A DNA stretch of 64,000 bases from Lampris incognitus. Its lineage: Eukaryota; Chordata; Actinopteri; Lampriformes; Lampridae. The notes below the pieces were generated by a model. The model was not told the origin of the DNA, made no database searches, and saw nothing but the letters and a program-made list of their open reading frames with translations. Shown piece after piece: positions 55,770 through 64,000 of the stretch. The position numbers and the translations under genes were made by a program. The DNA lies in contig NC_079211.1 in the NCBI RefSeq assembly GCF_029633865.1, positions 3,824,247 through 3,888,246 on the forward strand. Direction: 5' to 3'. Numbering within the stretch: position 1 is the stretch's first letter; every line of letters starts with the position of its first letter.

Positions 55770-56312
55770 CGTCATCATCATCAGTTCCGTAACCTATGGA
55801 GGTCGTAGGAGCACAGCCTCAACCAGTCTCTTCCAGCGTTCCATATCCATCGCAGCTCTCCCCGCCTCCACTACGCTCATCTGAAGCCATTCTTCCATGT
55901 TGTGTACCCAGGTTTTTCTCGGTCTCCCTCTCTTCCTAGTCTCTTCTACCAGGCCTTGCAGGATGTCTTTTGCAAGTGTCCTTTCTGTTTTGCAAACGTG
56001 CCCAAACCAGTTTAATTTCCTTTTTTTACCATTGTCAGTAAACTATGATGGTGACCAGTAGCTTCCTTAACTCTGTTCAGCACCTCAGTGTCGGTGCCGT
56101 GTGCTGTGTATGGGGTTTGCAGCATTCCTCTATATGCTCTTAAGTTCAGAGGCTTGTATTGCTTTTTCCATAGCTTTTGTTAGGGTCCAGAATTCTGCAC
56201 CGTATAGAAGAGTCGTTGGTATGATGGTGCGGAGCAGTTGCAGGTTTTTATCTTTCCAGATCGTGTTGAGCTTGGTCATTGTGCTTGTTGCGATGGCAAG
56301 TCTGCTGCTCAT
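55770..56312 (-). mobile_element. LINE 3' end, clade unassigned
   Basis: Minus strand: 'NLQLLRTIIPTTLLYGAEFW' and, after frame breaks, 'LNWFGHVCKTERTLAKDILQ' and 'RKRGRPRKTWVHNMEEW', the usual last part of a LINE protein. The 3' tail is a GAT/ATG triplet repeat (55768-55780). Confidence 0.75.
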
Positions 56313-56600
56313 CTGTACTGCATGTGTACTGTGTATACAGACACAGTACACATGCATCTCTCATAGTAATGAGTAACAGTACAACAAGCACAAGCACAGA
56401 CATTTATATCAAACCAGAATATAAATTAACTTCCTGTGAGTTGCTGTAGAGGATTTATCCCCAGTTGGCAGCCCATTGGCTTAGCTGTTTGCCTCTCATC
56501 CTGAATCATTCTCGAACCTTCAGCAGTGATGATGGACCTGTCATTAACAGACAGAGAAAGGAGGATGAAAAGTTGATGAAGCGAGACCATCTGGGTTAAA

Positions 56601-56672
56601 TGGATAGATGGATGGACGGATATAAAAATGATAGATGGATAAGATGATAGATAAGATAGATTGATGGATAGA
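56601..56672 (+). repeat. GATA/GATG microsatellite
   Basis: Imperfect run of gata and gatg tetramers. Confidence 0.85.
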
Positions 56673-56687
56673 TAACACAGATGAGAA

Positions 56688-58123
56688 TGTAACCCTGTTG
56701 AAATGTATTCATTATTATAAGATATCATTTTGAATAAATAATTTCATAGTTTAATAAATAGAATTTACGGTTAAAACGTTAAGATTCATTGACCAGCAAG
56801 GAAGTTATGATTTTGCTCAATGAGAGAAATGCATATTGGGTAATGTTCATGTTTTACTGAATACAGCATCTAAAAATGTTAAATATTTGTTGTGTAATAA
56901 TATACGTGAAAATGCTTTAAAAATGCCTGTAAGAATAGGAAGAAAGAGGTACACAAATGTTTTGTGAATTTAGTTTATTTCTGAAACTCTGGTGAATGAG
57001 CCAATCACATTGGAGGTCAAAGGACAAGGAAGTAAGTTGAGAGAGAGCGACAAACGAGTAAGACGTGAGAAGCGTGTGGTCTGCTGAAAAGGAAAACACG
57101 AAATGTTATGTTAATGTGTACACCATTTTTAGTGAAAGTGTTCAACCAGGACTCTTATACTAAACTTTAATGGTGATATTTATGTCCGTTTTGAGTGAAC
57201 TACTCGGCACAAGAAGACAGAAGGAAGGTTAAGTTAGCTGCTGACTTAGTGGCTAGTGCTTTTGCATGGACTTTGCTAACAAGCTAGCGACCAGCGACCT
57301 GGACTAGTAAAGCCTGTGTGGAACTGCGAAACGGACGACGAACAAAGACCCCGACGGAGCTGGATAGCGTTGCCGAGTGGTGGACTTTGCCGAGATCGTC
57401 AACTGCGTGAGTCTTCTCTTCATCGTGAATCTTCTTGTCATATCTCCTCCTGCTGCTGCCGCCTTGGACCTTGTGTATTGGAGGCTACATTCCATTGAAG
57501 AAAGGTACCGTTCTTTTGTTTTTTGCCTGCGTGGTGAAGCAGCCATTTTGTTTTTTGCCTGCGTGGTGAAGCAGCCATTTTGTTTAAGGCTACAACGTTC
57601 ACAAGCTACACTCAGGCCTGCATCAGTCGAACTGGGTAGTTGAAACTAGGCTAGGTTATTGCCGGCTATTTTTTTTCTTGGGCCCTTATGTTTTCAGTGT
57701 GTATGTGTATGCATTTGACTGGGAGATTTCAAAAGATATTTGAAAATGAAGCATTTAAACACTGAACAATATTTTCTAAGTAAATATTTTATACTTCTTA
57801 TAACACAGTGGTGGTGAATGACTACTTTTGATATTTTAAGTTAATTAAGAAAAAGAGTATTTTCTGTTTAAAAGTGGAAGAGTGTTTACGGATTACAAGT
57901 AATTCTAGACATTCTAATTTAATTCTAAAGTGTACGAATTAATGCTTAAATTGTGATTTTGAATGAAAGAGTATTGCATATAGCCTACTAAGTAGTAATT
58001 ACACACATACAAGTTAAACGCTGATATGTTTATTAGTGAAACCCCACTTATTTGATTAGATGTTTTAAAGAACACAGGATAGCCACCTCTCACTATAGCC
58101 AAACCCGCTAGAGAGGCGCTACA
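56688..58123 (+). mobile_element. Candidate LTR of a retrotransposon
   Basis: The right boundary is well supported: the segment ends CGCTACA (58117-58123), five bases before a primer-binding site. The left boundary is a guess at TGTAACCCTGTTG (56688), chosen because a second possible LTR start at 58250 (TGTAGCG...ACCTGTTGGAG) is loosely similar. The region contains a GC-richer centre (57190-57660) and a 32-bp tandem duplication. No gag or pol is visible, so this would be a solo or deleted element. Confidence 0.42.
57514..57577 (+). repeat. 32-bp perfect tandem duplication
   Basis: The unit 'ttttgttttttgcctgcg' + 'tggtgaagcagcca' occurs twice without mismatch, followed by the first seven bases of a third. 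Recent duplication. Confidence 0.95.
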
Positions 58124-58128
58124 TAAAT

Positions 58129-58147
58129 TGGAGGCACCGCTGGGATT
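58129..58147 (+). promoter_or_regulatory. Retrotransposon primer-binding site for tRNA-Thr
   Basis: TGGAGGCACCGCTGGGATT is complementary over 19 bases to the 3' end of a vertebrate threonine tRNA including CCA, as I recall that sequence. It sits five bases after a CGCTACA LTR-type end, the usual place for the minus-strand primer site. Confidence 0.68.
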
Positions 58148-58329
58148 AGAGTGTGGGTTTCTTGTTTTTGTACATTTTACTATTGAAAATTAGCATTCTG
58201 AAGCTTTAAATAGTGCTAACTGATAAGCTAGTATGGGAGCCCCAATTTATGTAGCGTCTGAACCTGTTGGAGAGACATTCATGGGAGAAAGTTGCAGTTC
58301 CCACATCTGTGGGAACATTGCGAAAAGAA

Positions 58330-58825
58330 TGAAAATGTGGTAGGATCCAGCGATGAAGGATTTCATGATTAGTCTGGCAGAAAACTTCAAGGAACGATTA
58401 GTTTAGGGTGACATCCTTCTCTTTCTGAGATGGCCGTTCTCCGTTTCGGCTGACGGCCAGTGGACTGCAGAGGCCAAAAGGCTGCCTTCCATAGATGAGG
58501 CAACTCTTCAGATGGAGGTCTTGGAGATGAGAACATCTGATTTGCTCAAAGCACAACACAAGGAGGTTGGGGTGAGTGACTTTTGGATCACCGTGGTTCC
58601 CCAAACTTGATTCAAAACATGAGAGCTATTGCAATGCTCCTACTCACAATCCCCCCCCCCCACGTACACATGTGAGTCATCATTTTCTTCAATGACCTTG
58701 TTCAAGAGCCAGGAAAGAAACAGACTCTCCGATGCACATCTTGGCCAGTGCCTCAGGCTTGCCACAACAGAATACAGCCCCGACATCAGGATTGCCTCAT
58801 CCCGTTGCTCTCATGTCTCTCACTG
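58330..58825 (+). pseudogene. hAT transposase C-terminus (hATC), decayed
   Basis: Plus-strand reading pieces: 'MKDFMISLAENFKERL', 'SIDEATLQMEVLEMRTSDLL', then 'TYTCESSFSSMTLFKSQERN' and 'RLSDAHLGQCLRLATTEYSP'. The last pieces match the hAT C-terminal dimerisation region, where 'CE..FS.M...K...R..L....L' is conserved. The style is closest to the GTF2IRD2/EPM2AIP1 type of hAT-derived proteins. Stops and frame shifts break it, including at a C run near 58650. No N-terminal or RNase-H portion is present. Confidence 0.75.
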
Positions 58826-58925
58826 ATTAGTAAATGAACATCCATTTATCTTTGTCAATTTTTCCATAATAACTGGTTGGTTTTGGACTTTTTTTTTTCG
58901 AGAGTGATTTTTTAAAAAAAAATTT

Positions 58926-60393
58926 TTATTGTGTGACCCTCAACACAAGGCACTTTGGCTGGCACAATGAAAAAAAAACAGGGAGTTTTCGCCCTTGGCT
59001 GGGCATGCATGTCTTGGGTGGTGGCTGGTAGAGGATCTGGGTCTCTTTTATGTTAAGGGACAGACCAAGCTGCTTGTATGCCTTGGCAAAAGCATCCAGA
59101 ATGAACTGTAGGTCCTCTTCTGAATGGGCGACGAGGGCATTGTTGTCAGCATACTGCAGTTCCATGATGGATATGGTGGTGGTTCTGCTTTTAGCCTGAA
59201 TCTATTGATGTTCAGGAGTTGTCCGTCGGTTCTGTACGTGATTCTGACTCCTTGTGGCAGGTGTTTACCCATAAGATGGAGGATAGCAGGAATGAAAATG
59301 GAGAACAGGGTGGGAGCAATGATACAGCCCTGCTTGACTCCAATGTGAACCCTGAAGGGTTCCGTTTCATCTCCACTGCCACTGAGTACTGTGGCTGACA
59401 TATTGTCATGCAATAGTCTCAGTATCCGGATGTATTTGTCCGGGCAGCCAATTTTTGACAGAATCAGCCAGAGAGCCTGACGGTTCACAGAGTCAAAGGC
59501 TTTAGTGAGGTCTATGAAGGCCATGTATAGTGGTTGATTTTGTTCCGTGCATTTTTCTTGTAGTTGGTGAGCAATGAAAATCATGTCCATGGTACCTCTA
59601 TTTGGGCGAAATCAACTCTGAGACTCAGGGAGAATGTTTTCTGACAGGGGGAGGAGTCTATTAGCCAAATCCTGGGCAGGAGTTTTCCCAGTGGTGGATA
59701 AGAGGGAAATGCCACGGTAATTTCTGCAGTTTGCCTTGTCTCCCTTTGTAAAGGAGACAATGAGGCATCCCTAAGTCATGAAGGGATTTCCTCCTTTTCC
59801 CATATTTTGAGGAGCAGGGCATGGATGTGACTAAGGAGAACTGGCCCACCATCCTTCAGGATTTCTGCTGGGATGCAGTCAGGTCCAGCACCCTTGTTGT
59901 TCTTCATCTTCCTTATGGCATCCTGCACCTCGCTCTGACTGGGTGGTGCTCCCATATTCTCGTTGATGTGTTGTTTAGGGAGTTGGTCAAGGGCCTCCAT
60001 CTCAGGAGTTGTGTCCCTGTTCAGTAGCTCCTCATAATGCTCTTTCCATCTGTTGGTCATTGAATTATTATCTTTCAGCAGCATTAGCCCATCTTTGGAG
60101 CGAAGGGGGGCTAGGCAACGGTGGCTGGGGCCATATATCACTCTTGTGGCATTGAAGAAACCTCTGGTATCCCCACAGTCAGCAAGCTGCTGGATCTCCA
60201 GAGCCTTCCTTGTCCACCACTGGTTCTTCAGTTGCCTACCCCAAGATTGAACAGCTGCCTTTGCTTTGGCATGGGCTAGTCTTTTAGCCTTGCAGTTGAT
60301 GTCATTTTGCCAGGCAATGAAGGTTTGCCGCTTGATGTCAGTGAGCTGTTGGATTTCGTTGTCATTCTCATCGTACCAGTCGTGACCTGCTTG
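58926..60393 (-). mobile_element. LINE with decayed reverse transcriptase
   Basis: Minus strand, from high coordinates: 'HDWYDENDNEIQQL' (about 60390), 'MKNNKGAGPDCIPAEILKDG' (59930-59870), 'AFIDLTKAFDSVNRQALW' and 'GVKQGCIIAPTLFSIF' (59520-59300), then 'MELQYADNNALVAHSEEDLQ' (59165). In that last piece the catalytic YADD has become YADN, so the polymerase is dead even apart from the frame shifts. Conserved order and spacing are clear, but I do not assign a clade. Confidence 0.85.
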
Positions 60394-60394
60394 A

Positions 60395-60550
60395 TCTATC
60401 TTGCATATATCTTGTATATATATTTTATATATTATTCTTTTGAACTTTTATCTTTACTATTTACTGTTATTTGCACTAACATATCAAGACTAATTCCTTA
60501 TTTGCTCTTGTACTTGGCAATAACTGTGATTCTGATTCTGATATTACTTA
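60395..60550 (+). mobile_element. LINE 3' end fragment
   Basis: AT-rich sequence followed by 'tacttggcaataac' and a short 'tgattctgattctgat' tail, typical of a teleost LINE 3' end. Family unknown. Confidence 0.55.
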
Positions 60551-61143
60551 TCAATTATGTTAGAGCCATACTAAATCTAATACGTCAGTAGATATTAGTC
60601 ACCAATCACTTGAGCTCCTTGCTGTCCAGGTTTATTTTGAGTCATTTTATAATAAACCCCATTATGATGTGCTGTTGTCTGGATGCTTGACTCTCTGTTT
60701 CCTGCCCAGCAGTGCGGGCAAAACACTGTTTTGAGCCGATGATTAGAGAATCTTCATCCTTTCTGTTTTTGTCAAAAATGAGGTTCGCTGAGCGAGCCAG
60801 TGTGATCAGGCACTCTTGTCATTATCATCATCATCTTCAACATCACCGACATCTCCCTTTTCTCACTGTCATCCCCTGTGTCCTACTTAAGACCAGACGG
60901 GCCTCAATCAGGTCCGTCACGAAAACGCAGACGTGAGTGGATCTCAAACGTCAGGTTCGATTTCAACAAAATTGCAGCTAGAAATGAGCTACATAGAGAC
61001 GCTGGTTACAGAGACACACATTTCCTTCCTAAATCAGGCAACACACCATTTTTTTTTCTCATGGTTAGACTGTCCATCTTGGTCAGTCTCCACTGATGAA
61101 ATGTCAGTTAATCAGTCAATCAACCAAATTATAATACTTAAAG
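60551..61143. other. No gene seen
   Basis: Unique-looking sequence up to the TA target of the Tc1 element. Confidence 0.45.
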
Positions 61144-62730
61144 TACAAACCCCAATTCCAATGAAGTTGGGACGTTGTGTAAAACATGAATAAAAACAAT
61201 ACAATGATTTGCAAATCCTTTTCGACCTATATTCAATTGACAACACTACAAAGACAAGATATTTAATGCTCAAACTGATAAACTTTGTTTTTTGCAAATA
61301 TTCACTCGTTTTGAATTTGATGCCTGCAACACGTTCCAAAGAAGCTGGGACAGGGGCAACAAAAGACTGGGAAAGTTGAGGAATGCTCAAAAAACACCTG
61401 TTTGGAACATTCCACAGGTCAACAGGTTAATTGGAAACAGGTGAGTGTCATGATTGGGTATAAAAGGAGCATCCCCGAAAGGCTCAGTCGTTCACAAGCA
61501 AGGATGGGGTGAGGGTCACCACTTTGTGAACAACTGCGTGAGCAAATAGTCCAACAGTTTAAGAACAACGTTTCTCAACGTACAACTGCAAGGAATTTAG
61601 GGATTTCCTCATCTCCAGTCCATAATATCATCACAAGATTCAGAGAATCCCGAGAAATCTCTGCACGTAAGCGGCAAGGCCCAAAATTCGACCCCTCAGG
61701 CGGCCCTGCATTAAAAACCGACATCATTGTGTAAAGGATATGACCACGTGGGCTCAGGAACACTTGGGAAAACCATCGTCAGTTAACACAGTTAGTCGCT
61801 ACATATACAAGTGCAAGTTAAAACTCTACCATGCAAAGCCAAAGCCATATATCAACACCACCCAGAAACCCCGCCGGCTTCTCTGGCCCGAGCTCATCTG
61901 AGATGGACTGACGCAAAGTGGACAAGTGTGCTGTGGTCTGACTAGTCCACATTTCACATTGTTTTCGGAAATCATGGACATTGTGTCCTCTGGGCTAAAG
62001 AGGAAAAGGACCATCCCGATTGTTATCAGCGCAAAGTCCAAAAGCCAGCATCTGTGATGGTATGGGGGGTGTTAGTGCCCATGGCATCATGGGTAACTTG
62101 CACATCTGTGAAGGCAGCATTAATGCTGAAAGGTACATACAGGTTTTGGAGCAACATGTGCTGCCATCCAAGCGACGTCTTTTTCAGGAACGTCCCTGCT
62201 TATTTCAGCAAGACGATGCCAAGCTACATTCTGCACTTGTTCCAACAGTGGGGCTTCGTAGTAAAAGAGTGCGGGTACTAGACTGGCCTGCCTACAGCCC
62301 AGACCTGTCTCCCATTGAAAATGTGTGGCGCATTATGAAGCGCAAAATACGACAACGGAGCCCCCGGACTGTTGAGCAACTGAAGTCGTACATCAGCAAG
62401 AATGGGAAAGAATCCCACCTACAAAGCTTCAACAAGTAGTGTCCTCAGTTCCCAAACGCTTATTGAGTGTTGTTAAAAGGAAAGGTGGTGGAACACAGTG
62501 GTGAACACGCCCCTGTCCCAGCTGCTTTGGAACGTGTTGCAGGCATCAAATTCAAAATGAGGGAATATTTGCAAAAAAAACAATAAAGTTTATCAGTTTG
62601 AACATTAAATATCCTGTCTTTGTAGTGTATTCAACTGAATATAGGTGGAAAAGGATTTGCTAATCATTGTATTCTGTTTTTATTCACGTTTTACACAACG
62701 TCCCAACTTCACTGGAATTTGGGGTTTGTA
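61144..62730 (+). mobile_element. Full-length Tc1-like transposon, inactive
   Basis: Complete element flanked by TA (61144-61145 and 62729-62730). Long terminal inverted repeats of about 215 bp: left from 'caaaccccaattccaatg', right ending 'ggaatttggggtttg', similar throughout with scattered differences. A TATA-like 'gggtataaaagg' at about 61457-61468 lies ahead of the transposase gene. Confidence 0.95.
61500..62440 (+). pseudogene. Tc1-like DD34E transposase, broken
   Basis: The reading shifts frame several times. The last open part (62020-62439, 139 codons) holds '[12 protein letters not shown]' (second catalytic Asp) and 'SPDLSPIENVW' (catalytic Glu), separated by 34 residues, the Tc1 signature. 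Upstream, the region of the first Asp has been changed ('tctgactagtccac' gives a stop where an Asp-Glu-Ser is expected). The N-terminal helix-turn-helix part is present only in pieces. A DNA-cutting enzyme of the mariner/Tc1 class, now dead. Confidence 0.9.
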
Positions 62731-62896
62731 AATTGCACATTCTGTACATAACAATGCAAAGCACATCACAATACATCAGAGCAACTTAAGAACAACGTGG
62801 GAGGGAGGAACATTTACTGAGACTCAGAATGTGGAGCGTGAATCTGAACTGTGGATTGTGAATTCTGTGTGTACCTGTTCAGGTTGAAAAGAAGAC
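62731..62896. other. No gene seen
   Basis: Short unique stretch between Tc1 and SINE. Confidence 0.5.
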
Positions 62897-63892
62897 TGCG
62901 TGTTGCCTCTGGCTTGGTTGGGCGTCCCTACAGACACAATTGGCCATGTCTGCAGGTGGGAAGCCAGATGTGGGTATGTGTCCTGGTCGCTGCACAAGCG
63001 CCTCCTCTGGTTAGTCGGGGCACCTGTTTGGGGGAGAGGGGGACCTGGGTGTATAGCGTGAGCCTCCCAAGCGCCAAGTCCCCCGGTGAAACTCCTCACT
63101 GTCTGGTGAAAGGAAGCTGCTGGCAACTCCACCAGTGGCGGCTGGCCAGTACAGGGTGCTGGGGCATCGCCCCCTTCAAATTTCAAGAGATGAAAATCTA
63201 TTTAACATGTTAAATGTAATTTAGTTGTATAATGCAAATAATGATGAAATAAAAGAGTATTCAGTCTGTGAGCGCCTGTCAGCAGCATTAAATACTGGTT
63301 CAAATGGTGTTTGGTTGCTTTCTGTCTGAATACATATACTTCCTGGATGAGGGGCGCCGGCCAAACCATACCTTATGTAGGCCCTCAAACTTGTGGCGAG
63401 CAGGTGACCTGAGGATGTTGTCTGATTGGTTTCTTCAGGTTTTCCAGGGGGCGCAGTTCTGTGTCCTCAGACACCCCCACTTTTATTGGCAGTGAATTGG
63501 TGTTGTTTTAATGTTTTTTGATGTAATGCGATTGGACAATTCTCGTGGCTGTCAATCATGTTCACACCCACCACGACGCCTCGTCTCGACTGTCAATCAT
63601 CCACCGTCTACCAACCCTGATAACATCTATAGGCTACATGGTCCTTCTTAATTACCCTGGGACTGTGTGGACATTAAAGCAGCTGTCAGGTGTGCTGCAC
63701 CAAGATAAATAGCCCCCCGCCCCAAAGTTTTTTAGCACCAGCCGCCTCTGGACTCCACATGTATCAGAGGAGGCATGTGGTAGTCTGCAGCCCTCCCCAG
63801 ATTGGCAGAGGGGGTGGAGCAGCGACCGGGATGGCTTGGGAGAGTGGGGTGATTGGCTGGCTACAATTGGGAGAAAAAAGGGGAAAAATGAA
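62897..63892 (+). mobile_element. SINE family A, split by a hAT
   Basis: The first half, 62897-63132, runs from 'tgttgcctctggcttgg' to 'ctggcaactccac'. The second half, 63751-63892, runs from 'gactccacatgtatc' to the G/A-rich tail. The tRNA-like head is missing. The remainder belongs to the inserted hAT. Confidence 0.92.
63133..63750. mobile_element. hAT-like element inside SINE
   Basis: Begins CAGTGGCGGCTGG and ends CCAGCCGCCTCTG, inverted ends with one mismatch over the first 13 bases. Eight-base flanks AACTCCAC (63125-63132) and GACTCCAC (63751-63758) differ at one base. Other SINE copies provide the empty site. No open frame with a domain. Confidence 0.9.
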
Positions 63893-64000
63893 AAAGATGG
63901 CAGCAGGTGAGACATGGAGGAAGAGGGGAGGCGGCAGAGTTGAGGAACAGATATTAACAGAGTTTTACTGGATGCTTTACCCTCTCACATTCACAGCAGA
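63893..64000. other. No gene seen
   Basis: Window end. Nothing recognised. Confidence 0.5.

Overview
This window looks like a gene-poor, transposon-rich stretch of a ray-finned (teleost) fish nuclear genome. The evidence is the repeat fauna. It includes Rex3-like and Rex6/Dong-like LINEs, L2-type LINEs, two tRNA-headed SINE families, Tc1 elements whose TIRs begin with 'caaaccccaattcc', many short hAT elements and piggyBac-type derivatives, plus long CA, GA and CT microsatellites. There is one 200-base assembly gap (8753-8952). I do not recognise any complete host protein-coding gene. Almost every long open frame is either a decayed transposon gene or a low-complexity frame.

Layout. 1-9 kb: SINEs, a hAT element with an expanded minisatellite (6150-7137), and the gap. 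9-20 kb: LINE tails (9.8 and 10.5 kb, 16-17 kb, Rex3-like at 18.2 kb), GA/CT/CA arrays, and the first copy of a GC-rich interspersed repeat that starts with AAGATGGCGGC. 20-30 kb: nested DNA transposons (piggyBac-like inside hAT, SINE inside piggyBac-like), a truncated Tc1 copy and a SINE cluster. 29.5-41.5 kb: a Rex6/Dong-like LINE fragment with an open restriction-like endonuclease frame, an inverted SINE pair, a hAT inserted in the AAGATGG repeat, and an L2 copy split by a DNA transposon carrying a 30-bp minisatellite. 41.8-43.4 kb: a 1.6-kb CT-rich compound satellite. 43.6-49.6 kb: the most gene-like part, with candidate spliced coding exons on both strands. 50.4-54.3 kb: a LINE split by a hAT element that encodes a BED finger and carries a minisatellite, itself split by an L2 LINE. 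55-64 kb: more LINE tails, a probable LTR with a primer-binding site matching tRNA-Thr, a hAT transposase C-terminus, a full-length dead Tc1, and a SINE split by a hAT.

The genes do not form a pathway; the organising principle is serial insertion. Target-site duplications can be read for many insertions, which gives a relative chronology. The most unusual recurring theme is that three separate DNA transposons have amplified sequence next to, or including, their own terminal repeat into a minisatellite with 30-39-bp units. The best leads for a real host gene are two small exons on the minus strand (49227-49336 and 49443-49525) with compatible splice phase.
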